From: Paenibacillus eucommiae
GTDB lineage: Bacteria > Bacillota > Bacilli > Paenibacillales > NBRC-103111
NCBI RefSeq assembly: GCF_017874215.1
Contig: NZ_JAGGLB010000015.1
Coordinates: 124,001-188,000 of the forward strand
DNA length: 64,000 bases
Reading direction: 5' to 3'
Positions 45,762 to 54,498 of the stretch are shown piece after piece. The position numbers and the translations under genes are program-made. How positions within the stretch are numbered: the first letter of the stretch is position 1; every line of letters starts with the position of its first letter. The notes beneath the pieces are model-generated. The model was given only the letters and a program-made list of their open reading frames with translations, was not told the DNA's origin and did no database searches.

Positions 45762-45800
45762 AAAAAAGCGGAGGATCTCAATGGAAATGTCTACCTCCGC
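45762..45800 (-). terminator. Orphan terminator upstream of addB
   Basis: Perfect 7-bp stem GCGGAGG (45768-45774) / CCTCCGC (45794-45800), followed on the minus strand by TTTTTTG. No gene ends here on that strand; the nearest minus-strand gene upstream is beyond 47.8 kb. Confidence 0.75.
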
Positions 45801-46096
45801 AGCAATATCATAGAAGCAATCGAATTGGTTGTTTGCACATATTATAGAACATTTGTTTGCTTGAATCAAATTCTGTCCAAGAGGAAAAAGGCTGCTTTTA
45901 GTCATCCGGGTCATCCATCCAGGCCATCTAGCTCATCTAGCTCATTTAGGTCAGCAAGCTACATTAACTCCCCTCTACACTTTTCTGTTTTATCTGCAAA
46001 ATAATGCCCAAATAATTATCTTGTGAATTTGCACTTACCTCAGAAAAAAATAAAAGAAGACAAGATCAAAAATGAACACAAATATCCCTCCAACGG
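45801..46096. other. Gap between addB and the TetR gene
   Basis: About 300 bases, AT-rich, with short TCATC(T/C)AGCTCAT repeats near 45906-45950. No ORF with a ribosome site was seen. Confidence 0.5.
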
Positions 46097-46125
46097 TTGC
46101 AAATCATAAGCATATATATTACAAT
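46097..46125 (+). promoter_or_regulatory. Promoter of the TetR gene
   Basis: TTGCAA (46097-46102) and TACAAT (46120-46125) with a 17-base spacer. Confidence 0.65.
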
Positions 46126-46140
46126 GATTCCACGATAGTA

Positions 46141-46154
46141 ATTGGTTAATCAAT
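46141..46154 (+). promoter_or_regulatory. Probable TetR operator (autoregulation)
   Basis: Near-palindrome ATTGGTTAATCAAT followed by AACA. The same pattern recurs at 46733-46750 before the SDR gene, suggesting that the TetR protein controls both. Confidence 0.6.
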
Positions 46155-46188
46155 AACAGATAAAAAAATGAACTGGAGTGCTTAAGCT

Positions 46189-46710
46189 ATGGTAAAGGGA
46201 ACCTCGTCTGCTGCTAGCCGCCGCACCGACATTGTATCTGCTGCAATTGAAGTATTTGCGGAAATCGGCTATTTTCGGGCTACAACTGCGCAGGTAGCTG
46301 AGCGTGCAGCCATCTCGCAGCCTTACGTGTATCGCTTTTTTACAAAAGAATCACTGTTGGTGGAATCATTGGATGTATCTTGGCAGCGAATCGTCCAGGC
46401 TTTTCAACATGTAATTGACTCATCAGAGCCCCAGCAGCTTGAAGATGGCTTTATCCAGGCCTACGAGGAGATTATGCTCGAGCATCGCAATGAGATCCTG
46501 CTTCAAATGCAGGCACAGACTATCCAAGAAACGCAGGTCCGCAATTCGATGCAGCAGGGGATTAACCAAGTGAAACAGTTGGTACTGAATGCTTTTCAGC
46601 AGGCCGGAATTGCAAATGCTTCAGAAAGAACATCAGATTTTCTGGCAAGAGGCATGTTGTGCAATGTGGCAATGGCGATGGATATGCCGGATTTGATGGC
46701 AAAAAGATAG
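46189..46710 (+). CDS. TetR/AcrR family regulator
   Basis: A 173-residue regulator. Helix-turn-helix TAQVAERAAISQPYVYRFF near 36-54, preceded by RRTDIVSAAIEVFAEIGYF. GGAG lies before the ATG. It is followed by an SDR-type gene, so it probably controls that gene. Confidence 0.88.
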   Translation: MVKGTSSAASRRTDIVSAAIEVFAEIGYFRATTAQVAERAAISQPYVYRFFTKESLLVESLDVSWQRIVQAFQHVIDSSEPQQLEDGFIQAYEEIMLEHRNEILLQMQAQTIQETQVRNSMQQGINQVKQLVLNAFQQAGIANASERTSDFLARGMLCNVAMAMDMPDLMAKR

Positions 46711-46732
46711 ATAAAAATTTTTTTATATATTG

Positions 46733-46746
46733 TGATTGATCAATCA
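46733..46746 (+). promoter_or_regulatory. Second operator-like palindrome before the SDR gene
   Basis: Perfect 14-bp palindrome TGATTGATCAATCA, followed by ATAACA as in the upstream operator. Confidence 0.65.
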
Positions 46747-46773
46747 ATAACAAATGCAAAGGAGATGGTAAGT

Positions 46774-47745
46774 TTGAAGAAAGCAATCGTTTTGGGTGCT
46801 ACAGGTGGAGTAGGAAACCCGCTAACGGCGGAATTAATAAAAAGGGGGATAGAAACAGTAGCGTTTGGGCGATCGGCGCAAAAACTTCAGAGCCTTGCGC
46901 AAGAGCTTGGAAATCCATCATTGCTGCAGCTTGAGACGGGGGATGCGTTCAGCCCTGAGGACATTGTGAGGGCATCAGGGGGAGCAGATGTGATCTTCCA
47001 CAGCGCTAATATTCCTTATCACGAAATGGAGTCACGGCTCCTCCCGCTCGGTGAAGCTGTTATGGAAGCGGCCGAACGCATGGGAGCAAAAGTTGTAATC
47101 GTCGATGGCATCTATCCATACGGCAGAAAAACAACCGATAAGGCAACAGAGGAACATCCTAAACGGCCGCACACGCGCAAAGGAAAAGTACGGCTTGCCT
47201 ACGAGGAGCTGATTTTCAGTCAGCGCTGGCTCAAGGCAAAACCTCTTATTGTACGGCTTCCCGACTACTACGGGCCTTCAGCAAAAGCATCCTATCTCTC
47301 CGTAACGATGGAAGCAATCGCTGCAGGTAAGCCAACTGCCTTTATTGGGAACATGACCGTCCCGCGCGAATATGTATACCTGCCTGACGCTGCCCGTATG
47401 ATTGTTGAGATAGCCGGGCGAGGTGAATCGTTTGGTCAAAATTGGCATATTCCAGGCCCAGACGTTATCTCAGGACATGACTTGGTCCGTTTCGCCCGGC
47501 AGGCAAGCGGAAAGCGCAAGGCAGTCATTCCACTCGGACGCATCGGCTTATCACTACTTGGACTTTTTAATCCGGTGATGAAAGAGGTTGTAGAGATGCT
47601 CTATCTCACTGAAGAGCCTTTCGTTCTGAGCGGCGAGAAATATGAGCGAGTTATCGGACCAATCTCATGGACACCCCACGAGCAAGCGATCAGAGAAACA
47701 ATCCACAGCTTGATGAACCACAACAGAACAGCAAGTTCTAAATAG
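46774..47745 (+). CDS. NAD-dependent epimerase/dehydratase (SDR, NmrA-like) protein
   Basis: A 323-residue protein. The Rossmann motif GATGGVGNPLT is at residues 7-17. Active-site-like YPYGRKTTDK is near 113-122 and a YxxxK-type YEELIFS later; VRLPDYYGPSA near 157. The start is a TTG at 46774 (MKKAIVLGATGG) 9 bases after AGGAG; an upstream in-frame start would include the operator. Substrate unknown; extended SDR members act on nucleotide sugars or quinones. Confidence 0.85.
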   Translation: MKKAIVLGATGGVGNPLTAELIKRGIETVAFGRSAQKLQSLAQELGNPSLLQLETGDAFSPEDIVRASGGADVIFHSANIPYHEMESRLLPLGEAVMEAAERMGAKVVIVDGIYPYGRKTTDKATEEHPKRPHTRKGKVRLAYEELIFSQRWLKAKPLIVRLPDYYGPSAKASYLSVTMEAIAAGKPTAFIGNMTVPREYVYLPDAARMIVEIAGRGESFGQNWHIPGPDVISGHDLVRFARQASGKRKAVIPLGRIGLSLLGLFNPVMKEVVEMLYLTEEPFVLSGEKYERVIGPISWTPHEQAIRETIHSLMNHNRTASSK

Positions 47746-47780
47746 GCTCTCAACAAGCACTTAACCAATTTAATATACGA

Positions 47781-47823
47781 AAAAAAGGAGCTACTTAAAA
47801 GTGTTTAACTTTTGAGACAGCTC
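47781..47823 (-). terminator. Terminator of the rRNA methyltransferase gene
   Basis: GAGCT (47788-47792) / AGCTC (47819-47823) with an inner AAAAGT / ACTTTT pairing, followed on the minus strand by CCTTTTTTTCG. It lies between convergent genes and may act for both. Confidence 0.65.
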
Positions 47824-47884
47824 TTCTTTAAATGATGATATGACCGAGGAGAAGATGATACGACCAGTAGTAGGTTGTACTTGT

Positions 47885-49252
47885 TTATCTGCTCCGCACC
47901 TCAAAAATAGCAAATTTAAGATAATGCCCCTCGTCCACGCCGAGGATACGCGGATGATCCTTGCCAGCGCCGCGGAATTCGACAAGCCGTAATATTTTAC
48001 CCGCGTCCTTCGCCGCCGCATGCAGAGTATCCAGAAACAATTCAGGCCTCATATGATAGGAACAACTTGCTGTAACCAGGTAGCCGCCCTCATTAACGAG
48101 CTTCATTCCGTGAAGATTAATGTCCTTATAGCCTCGGCAAGCACCTTCTACAGCGCTTTTCGTTTTGGCAAAGGCTGGTGGATCGAGAATGACTACATCC
48201 CAGGTTTTGGCTGCGCTGACTGGCGTTGAGGTGTCCAGCTTCGTCTTTCCCTGACCTGTAATTCCCCGTGCTTTGCGTTCATCCAAACCCTTGACCTGCT
48301 GGCGTAAGTAGTCAAAGGCATCCGCTACAACAAATTCCACGCGATCCTCGAAGCCATTAAGCTGAACATTCGTTTTGGCGCTTTCGATTGCATGCTCGGA
48401 AATGTCCAGACAAGTTACTTTTTTGGCCCCGTATTGACATGCATTCAATGTAAAGCTTCCGGTATGGGAAAAGCATTCAAGCACTGTCGCCCCATCCCAG
48501 TATGGGAACGTCACGACTTTGCCGTTCGCATTCACAGGCAGCCGCTGCTGCACGCCCTCTTCCTCAATCTCCCTGACCTCGATGCCGCCACGCTTGCCCC
48601 AGCCAGTCATCAACGGCTTGATTGCAGCCCGGTTCTCCCGTTGGTCAAAGAAATACCCCGTCTTTTGTCCCTCTTCTATATCAACGCGAATCCGCAAGCC
48701 ATTCTCCAAAATCTCCACATGCCGCGGACATTCTCCATAAAGAACTCCCTTTTTCTGCTCAAGGCCTTCCAGCTCACGTACAGAAACATCACTACGCTCA
48801 TAAATGCCGGCTGGTTGAAGCAGTTCGACAAGTGCCTCAACAATAACCGCCTTACAGCGATCCATGCCAAGCGTAAGCAATTGCACTACAAGGACATCAC
48901 CAAACTTATCCACAATTAACCCAGGCAAAAAATCCGCTTCGCCGTAAACAAGCCTATAGGAGTCAACATCTCCCAGAAATCGGCTGCGATGATCGATGCA
49001 CCTAAGAATGCGCTCCTTGAAAAATTCCACTGTCATATCTGCCAACAGCCCATACGATACAACGCGAACCGTAATTTGCGATTTCTCATTGTAATACCCT
49101 GTTGCCAAATATTGGCCTACATGGTTATGAATCGACACAAGCTGGCCGGCATCGATGTCTCCTTCGACTCTTTCAATCTCACTGCGAAATACCCAGGGGT
49201 GTCCCTCTTCAAGTCTCGCTTTTCTTTTCTTATGTAAATATACTGCCGCCAT
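47885..49252 (-). CDS. 23S rRNA methyltransferase, RlmI/RlmQ type
   Basis: A 455-residue protein. N-terminal PUA domain (about 1-75; KARLEEGHPWVFRSEIERV), an alpha/beta insertion, then a SAM methyltransferase domain: FDQRENRAAI near 202, VLECFSHTGSFTLNACQYGA near 261-280, and VILDPPAFAKTKS near 353. A highly basic stretch near 330 (DERKARGITGQGKTK) is unusual. The DPPAF motif is that of an m5C/m7G-type class I enzyme. The exact rRNA base is not shown. Confidence 0.9.
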   Translation of the reverse strand: MAAVYLHKKRKARLEEGHPWVFRSEIERVEGDIDAGQLVSIHNHVGQYLATGYYNEKSQITVRVVSYGLLADMTVEFFKERILRCIDHRSRFLGDVDSYRLVYGEADFLPGLIVDKFGDVLVVQLLTLGMDRCKAVIVEALVELLQPAGIYERSDVSVRELEGLEQKKGVLYGECPRHVEILENGLRIRVDIEEGQKTGYFFDQRENRAAIKPLMTGWGKRGGIEVREIEEEGVQQRLPVNANGKVVTFPYWDGATVLECFSHTGSFTLNACQYGAKKVTCLDISEHAIESAKTNVQLNGFEDRVEFVVADAFDYLRQQVKGLDERKARGITGQGKTKLDTSTPVSAAKTWDVVILDPPAFAKTKSAVEGACRGYKDINLHGMKLVNEGGYLVTASCSYHMRPELFLDTLHAAAKDAGKILRLVEFRGAGKDHPRILGVDEGHYLKFAIFEVRSR

Positions 49253-49364
49253 CTTCGTTGCCTTCCTTTTCTACGGTGCTGATCACTGCCCTCCGGCTTG
49301 TCATGCTTGTCAGCACCATCACATATATTGGATGAAAAAGGTTTGCGAAGGAGCTTCGCCATCT

Positions 49365-50414
49365 ATGATAACTACGATCCTGATTCCTTTACTTGTAGGA
49401 CTTGCCTTATTTCTCTTCGGGATGAAGCTGATGGAAAGCGCGCTTCATCTCCTGGCTGGCCCCTATCTGCACCTGTGGCTCGGCAGGTTCACCCAAACAC
49501 CGCTGCGCGGCATGGTCACGGGCACTGCCTTAACAGCGCTGCTGCAAAGCAGCACAGCGATTACTGTCATCGCCATCGGCCTCGTCAACGCCGGTGTCCT
49601 GAGCTTTCCGCGCACGCTCGGAATTATCCTTGGCACGAACATCGGCACGTGCCTGACAACCGAGCTGATCGGCCTCTCCATCGGCGGCTTCGCGCTGCCG
49701 CTGCTGCTCGCCGCCGCCGGCGCATGGCTCGCCAGTTGGCTCGCGCAGCCGCGTCAGCGCCCTGCCCTGCCGGCGGAGCAGCCCCAACGCGGCGCCAGCG
49801 GGGCGCCGCAACATGCAGTGCCCGCCCCCGCAGAGGCGGTCCCAGGCTGGCTGCGCAGCGTCCGCTTCGGCTCGCTTGCGATTGCTGGCTTTGCTCTCGT
49901 GCTGCTGGGCATCGAGATCATGCAATCCATCGGGCCTGCCCTGCAGTCCCGCGGGCTCTTCACTTGGTTTGTCCACCAAGCGCAGCAAAGTCTGCTGTGG
50001 GGCGTCCTCGCCGGAGCGGCCATTACGGCGCTGGTGCACAGCAGCTCAGCCGTGATCGCGATGGCCATGGGCCTCGCAGCCGCACAGAGCATCCCCGTCG
50101 AGCTCGGTGTCGCGATCGTGATAGGCGCCAATGTTGGCACCTGTGTGACAGCAGTAATCGCCGGGCTGGGCGGCTCACGCGCAGGATCATACGTCGCGTG
50201 GTTCCACGTTCTCCTTAACGTTGGAGGCGCGCTGCTCTTCTATCCGTTCATCCATCAGCTCGCTCTGATATCGTCGATGCTGGCTGGCGAGGAAGCTTCG
50301 CAGATCGCAAGAGCGCAGACTATCTTCAATGTGTTGAGCTCACTACTTGCTTTGCCTTTGTGCTATCTAATAAGAACTAGAACTTTCAAGCCCGTTCATA
50401 ATAGCAACCCCTGA
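49365..50414 (+). CDS. Na/Pi cotransporter family protein
   Basis: A 349-residue protein. Starts MITTILIPLLVGLALFLFGM; AAGGAG lies 11 bases before the ATG at 49365. Two copies of the PF02690 repeat: ALLQSSTAITVIAIGL near 62-77 and ALVHSSSAVIAMAMGLAA near 220-237, each with the QSS/HSS motif. Between them a 40-residue Pro/Ala/Arg linker (near 125-165) is encoded by a noticeably GC-rich stretch (about 49700-49850). Its end overlaps deoC by 48 bases tail to tail. Confidence 0.85.
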   Translation: MITTILIPLLVGLALFLFGMKLMESALHLLAGPYLHLWLGRFTQTPLRGMVTGTALTALLQSSTAITVIAIGLVNAGVLSFPRTLGIILGTNIGTCLTTELIGLSIGGFALPLLLAAAGAWLASWLAQPRQRPALPAEQPQRGASGAPQHAVPAPAEAVPGWLRSVRFGSLAIAGFALVLLGIEIMQSIGPALQSRGLFTWFVHQAQQSLLWGVLAGAAITALVHSSSAVIAMAMGLAAAQSIPVELGVAIVIGANVGTCVTAVIAGLGGSRAGSYVAWFHVLLNVGGALLFYPFIHQLALISSMLAGEEASQIARAQTIFNVLSSLLALPLCYLIRTRTFKPVHNSNP

Positions 50415-51050
50415 GCTGGTACCAATCCGGTTAGCTCCAGCCTCAATCATGCGGATTGCGGTTTCGAGATCGCGCACCCCACCTGAAGCCTTGACGCCAA
50501 GTGAGGACGATACATGATGACGCATAAGTGCGATATCCTCGGCCGTAGCTCCACCCGGGCCGAAGCCGGTGGACGTTTTGACAAAATGCGCACCAGCTTC
50601 CTCCGCAATCCTGCATGCCGCTATTTTCTGGGCTTCATCCAAAAATCCCGTTTCTATAATCACTTTCACAATCGCTTTTCCATCAACAGCCTGCACCACT
50701 TGACGAATATCTGCTTTCACCGCCTCATGCTCACCTGCTAGCAAAAGCCCCACAGCTATCACCATATCAATCTCTTCAGCTCCCTGCTCGGCAGCCTTCA
50801 GAGCCTCAAAAGCCTTTACTTCACTCAAGCTTGCCCCTAGAGGAAAACCAACAACAGCAGCAATCTTCACATTACTGCCTTCCAACTGCTTGTGGCAGCG
50901 AGCCACCCATTGACTGTTCACACATACACTGTAAAAGCCATATTTCACCGCTTCTTCACACAGCTTGTCTATAGCTGAACCAGTCGCATCTGGCTTTAGA
51001 AGTGTATGATCCACATAAGCTGGCAGTCGCTGTACATCAAATGTGCTCAT
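50367..51050 (-). CDS. deoC: Deoxyribose-phosphate aldolase
   Basis: Cleaves 2-deoxyribose 5-phosphate to glyceraldehyde 3-phosphate and acetaldehyde. It has 227 residues: YVDHTLLKPDAT near 12-23, EIDMVIAVGLL near 93, Schiff-base Lys in HFVKTSTGFGPGGAT near 154-164, and KASGGVRD near 184. It lies immediately after the Nudix gene (adjacent stop and start). Confidence 0.97.
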   Translation of the reverse strand: MSTFDVQRLPAYVDHTLLKPDATGSAIDKLCEEAVKYGFYSVCVNSQWVARCHKQLEGSNVKIAAVVGFPLGASLSEVKAFEALKAAEQGAEEIDMVIAVGLLLAGEHEAVKADIRQVVQAVDGKAIVKVIIETGFLDEAQKIAACRIAEEAGAHFVKTSTGFGPGGATAEDIALMRHHVSSSLGVKASGGVRDLETAIRMIEAGANRIGTSSGVAIMNGLESSSSY

Positions 51051-51482
51051 CTACTCCACCTCAAATCCTAATATTTGCAAGGCTTTACGCAGAACACTAT
51101 CATTATTGTCATAGCCTGCTTGCTGCTGCTTTTGCCAGGCATCCAGCGGCTCCAGCCACTCTACTCCCCGTATTTCCTCTACCTGGGCTTGCAATTCTCC
51201 ACTTATGGCCTCAACAAGGTAATAATGAACCTCTTTATCAATAATTTCGGAATTCGCGTTACTGTATTGGTACATGATCACTTCAAGCAGCTCACCCAAG
51301 CTGCCTGTAATACCGGTCTCTTCCCAGATTTCACGAAGTGCTGTTTGCCCTACAGTTTCCCCCGGCTCCATCTTTCCTTTAGCCAGCGTAATTTTACCAT
51401 AACGATCCTGGATCATTTGGACCTGTAGAGCTCCATTCTCCTCACGCCGGAACACTACGCCTCCCGCTGAGATTTCTTTCAT
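51051..51482 (-). CDS. NUDIX hydrolase
   Basis: A 143-residue protein starting MKEISAGGVVFRR; GGGGG precedes the ATG at 51482. The Nudix box GKMEPGETVGQTALREIWEE (shown in part) spans about residues 38-60. It most resembles mutT/Ap4A-type hydrolases. It is directly coupled to deoC, pointing to nucleotide or nucleoside salvage, which is inference. Confidence 0.9.
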   Translation of the reverse strand: MKEISAGGVVFRREENGALQVQMIQDRYGKITLAKGKMEPGETVGQTALREIWEETGITGSLGELLEVIMYQYSNANSEIIDKEVHYYLVEAISGELQAQVEEIRGVEWLEPLDAWQKQQQAGYDNNDSVLRKALQILGFEVE

Positions 51483-51588
51483 ATCGCACGCCCCCTTCCT
51501 GTTTTTTTGTACTCCCTTATGCATACTTACCCTGAAAAAAAGATTTCACCCCTCTGTTTATCAGAAAGAATGAAATCCAATCCGTACC

Positions 51589-52917
51589 TTATACAAGCTG
51601 TACCGGCATTTCCACCTGCATACCGCGATTTTCGTTCACACCAGCTTCTGTCACCTTCACCCTGCATATTTGACCGATCTGGCTTCTTGCACCTTCAAAA
51701 ACTAGTTGTAAATAATTATCCGAATATCCCATCAAAATGCCTCTATCTCCACTCCCTTTAAAATTGCCCTCAGGAATGACCTCCAGCACCTCGCCTACAA
51801 AACGCTTTGCATAAGTGAGCTGCATCCGCTCAGATAAATCGATCAACTGATGCACGCGCTCATTCTTAACTTCCTCATCGACCTGGTCCAGCATACGTGC
51901 CGCGGGTGTACCCGTTCTTTTGGAATAAGGAAATACGTGCATTTCAGAGAATTTCATTTGCTCCATAAAACGGAATCCATTACGGAACATTTCTTCCGTT
52001 TCGCCTGGAAACCCAACAATCACGTCCGTCGTAATAGCAACTCCAGGCATAATAGCATGAATTTTCTCTATTTTATTTGCGAATTCTGCGGTTGTATATT
52101 TCCTGCGCATCCGCGCCAGAACCTCATCATCACCCGCTTGGAGCGGAATATGAAGATGCCTGCACATTTTATCGGAAGCATTCAGAACCTCTAGCACCTC
52201 GTCCGTTATTTGACTGGCTTCAATGGAGCTGATGCGAATACGCTTCAAGCCTTCCACCTTATCCAAATCCCATAATAGGCGTGCCAGACTGTAATCCTCA
52301 ATATCTTCACCATAACCACCTGTATGAATACCAGTAAGGACAATCTCCTGATACCCTGCCGCCACGAGGTTTTTAGCCTGATTAATTACACTTTCCGGAT
52401 CACGGCTGCGCATCAGTCCACGCGACCATGGAATAATACAGAAGGTACAAAAATTGTTACAACCTTCCTGAATCTTCAAAAAAGCTCTTGTATGATCGGC
52501 AAAATCAGGCACATCCAACTCTTCGAACTGGCGCGTTTTCATAATATTGCGCACAGCATTAATCGGCTGCCGTTCCTGCTCGAACTGCTTGACAAGCGGA
52601 ATGATCCGTTCTCTGTCCTGCGTTCCAATAACCATATCCACACCTGGAATGGCCATAATCTCCGCAGGTGAGGTTTGAGCGTAGCAGCCAGTAACAGCCA
52701 CAATCGCATCGGGGTTTCTACGAATCGCCCGGCGTATCATCTGACGGCTCTTCTTATCACCGGTATTAGTAACGGTGCATGTATTAATAACATAAACATC
52801 AGCGGTCTGCTCAAAATCAACCTGCTCATAGCCTTCATTTTTGAATAGCTGCCAAATCGCTTCCGTATCATAAAAGTTCACTTTACATCCGAGTGTATGA
52901 AATCCTACTGTTGCCAT
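51589..52917 (-). CDS. mtaB: tRNA (N6-threonylcarbamoyladenosine37-C2)-methylthiotransferase MtaB
   Basis: A 442-residue radical SAM enzyme. N-terminal UPF0004 cysteines C10 (HTLGCKVNF), C47 (INTCTVTNTG) and C78 (VTGCYAQ); radical SAM triad CNNFCTFC near 153-160; C-terminal TRAM domain (about 375-437). It makes ms2t6A37 in ANN-decoding tRNAs. It follows rsmE by 5 bases, as in Bacillus. Confidence 0.97.
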   Translation of the reverse strand: MATVGFHTLGCKVNFYDTEAIWQLFKNEGYEQVDFEQTADVYVINTCTVTNTGDKKSRQMIRRAIRRNPDAIVAVTGCYAQTSPAEIMAIPGVDMVIGTQDRERIIPLVKQFEQERQPINAVRNIMKTRQFEELDVPDFADHTRAFLKIQEGCNNFCTFCIIPWSRGLMRSRDPESVINQAKNLVAAGYQEIVLTGIHTGGYGEDIEDYSLARLLWDLDKVEGLKRIRISSIEASQITDEVLEVLNASDKMCRHLHIPLQAGDDEVLARMRRKYTTAEFANKIEKIHAIMPGVAITTDVIVGFPGETEEMFRNGFRFMEQMKFSEMHVFPYSKRTGTPAARMLDQVDEEVKNERVHQLIDLSERMQLTYAKRFVGEVLEVIPEGNFKGSGDRGILMGYSDNYLQLVFEGARSQIGQICRVKVTEAGVNENRGMQVEMPVQLV

Positions 52918-52922
52918 TGCAT

Positions 52923-53684
52923 TTATCCCCCCATCTCTCCGGTTTCATATAAAAGACATGTCAAGCCGACCATCGCAGCCGTCTCTGTCCGTAATATTCG
53001 TCGTCCCAAGGATACGGAAATGAAGCCCGCTTCTTCAGCCTGCCTGATCTCCTGCTCCGTAAAACCGCCTTCCGGTCCGACAGCTAACATAACTGTTCCA
53101 GCTGTTCCAGCTTTCCCAGCGGCAACTGCTTCACGAATAGCGGTTCTCAGCTGCTGCCCATCTTCCTTCTCGTAGCAAATCCAAGCTGCATCTGCTTGCT
53201 TACCTTGCGCAAGAAGCTGCTTCCAAGTAAGCACTGACTCAACACCTGGCACACGATTACGATGAGACTGCTCAGCAGCCTCCTTCGCTATCTTAGACCA
53301 ACGCTCTGTGCGCTTCGCTTCTTTTTTGGCGTCGTACTGTACGACCGTTCTCTCTGATAAAAAAGGAAGAAACCGGGCTGCCCCGATCTCGGTCCCTTTT
53401 TGAATAACAATCTCCATCTTATCGCCCTTGGGTAAGCTCTGCGCAATCCATACCTTTACGGCAGGCTCTGCTGTCATCTCAAGCTCCTGTACAACAGAGG
53501 CCGTCACCGCTGTTTTATCCAGTGCTGTTAGACGAACCAGTACTTCCCGATCCACTCCATTGCTGCAAATAACCTCATCACCAACTTCAGCCCTCATGAC
53601 CCTTGTCAAATGATGAACATCATCGCCCTCTATAGTCACGGTATTACCCTTAAATTGCTCGGGTCGAAGAAAATAACGCTGCAT
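52923..53684 (-). CDS. rsmE: 16S rRNA (uracil1498-N3)-methyltransferase RsmE
   Basis: A 253-residue SPOUT-class enzyme. Starts MQRYFLRPEQF; GAGG is 8 bases before the ATG at 53684, so upstream residues with many Cys are rejected. N-terminal PUA-like domain; knot motifs AVGPEGGFTEQEI near 203 and SLGRRILRTETAAMVGL near 224. Confidence 0.96.
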   Translation of the reverse strand: MQRYFLRPEQFKGNTVTIEGDDVHHLTRVMRAEVGDEVICSNGVDREVLVRLTALDKTAVTASVVQELEMTAEPAVKVWIAQSLPKGDKMEIVIQKGTEIGAARFLPFLSERTVVQYDAKKEAKRTERWSKIAKEAAEQSHRNRVPGVESVLTWKQLLAQGKQADAAWICYEKEDGQQLRTAIREAVAAGKAGTAGTVMLAVGPEGGFTEQEIRQAEEAGFISVSLGRRILRTETAAMVGLTCLLYETGEMGG

Positions 53685-53792
53685 TCTATTAGCCTCACTA
53701 TCATCAATTAAATCTATATAACAACAAAACATGCACACTAAATCATACACCTTTTACCGTCAAAAAGCTACTAAAAGCTAGCTTCCTCGAGA

Positions 53793-54488
53793 CTAGAAAA
53801 ACAATCTCCACTCAATAGCTGATCCGAAAATGGCTTTCATCGGGATGTTGAACAAATCCAGAATCGGATACCGTAAATTAAACAGCGGAACCAAAGTCAC
53901 ATTTCTAAGCGGCTCGATAAAAACAAACAATAAAATGATAAAGGAGGCCCATTGCTCATATTTCTGCAAACCAAGCGTCGCACGCAAGGGAAGCACATCC
54001 TGCAAAACCCGATAGCCATCAAGCGGCGGAATCGGCAGCAAATTGAACAGCAATAAAACAAGATTAATTGTAACCAAATAAAAGGTAAAAGCATTTATTG
54101 CGCTGGCGCTGCCAAGCGACATATGATTCAACCAATCATTGCTTTGAAATAAATAAATGAAAAAAACACCGATAAAAGCAAGGATAAGGTTACTGAACGG
54201 CCCAGCAACAGACACAATAATCCCCATCAGCCGAGGATTCTTGAAATTACCCCGATTCACCGGGACAGGCTTAGCCCAACCAAAGCCCACAAGAAGCAGC
54301 ATAATCGAACCGAATATATCCAGATGAACCATCGGATTCAGCGTAACTCTTCCTGCATCATAGGCAGTTGAATCGCCCAGTTTGTAAGCACTATACGCAT
54401 GAGCAAACTCATGCAGTGTAAACGAAATAATCAGAACAAGCACAATAAAGGGAAGGTAAGTCCAGTCCGCAAATAATAATCCGTTCAA
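53793..54488 (-). CDS. Site-2 protease family (M50) membrane protein
   Basis: A 231-residue protein with about five membrane helices. Zinc site HEFAH at 26-30 and the second ligand in LLPIPPLDGYRVL near 162-174. These proteases cut within membranes; no substrate is evident and there is no PDZ domain. Start is TTG after AGGTGG. It lies between rsmE and prmA, the same position as ydiL/ywhC-type genes in other bacilli. Confidence 0.9.
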   Translation of the reverse strand: MNGLLFADWTYLPFIVLVLIISFTLHEFAHAYSAYKLGDSTAYDAGRVTLNPMVHLDIFGSIMLLLVGFGWAKPVPVNRGNFKNPRLMGIIVSVAGPFSNLILAFIGVFFIYLFQSNDWLNHMSLGSASAINAFTFYLVTINLVLLLFNLLPIPPLDGYRVLQDVLPLRATLGLQKYEQWASFIILLFVFIEPLRNVTLVPLFNLRYPILDLFNIPMKAIFGSAIEWRLFF

Positions 54489-54498
54489 TAGTTTCCAC

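Noticed and set aside
49298..50218. Plus-strand ORF of 306 codons, Arg/Ala-rich
   Set aside because: It is the Na/Pi transporter gene read in another frame in a GC-rich stretch; the transporter has the motifs and the ribosome site.
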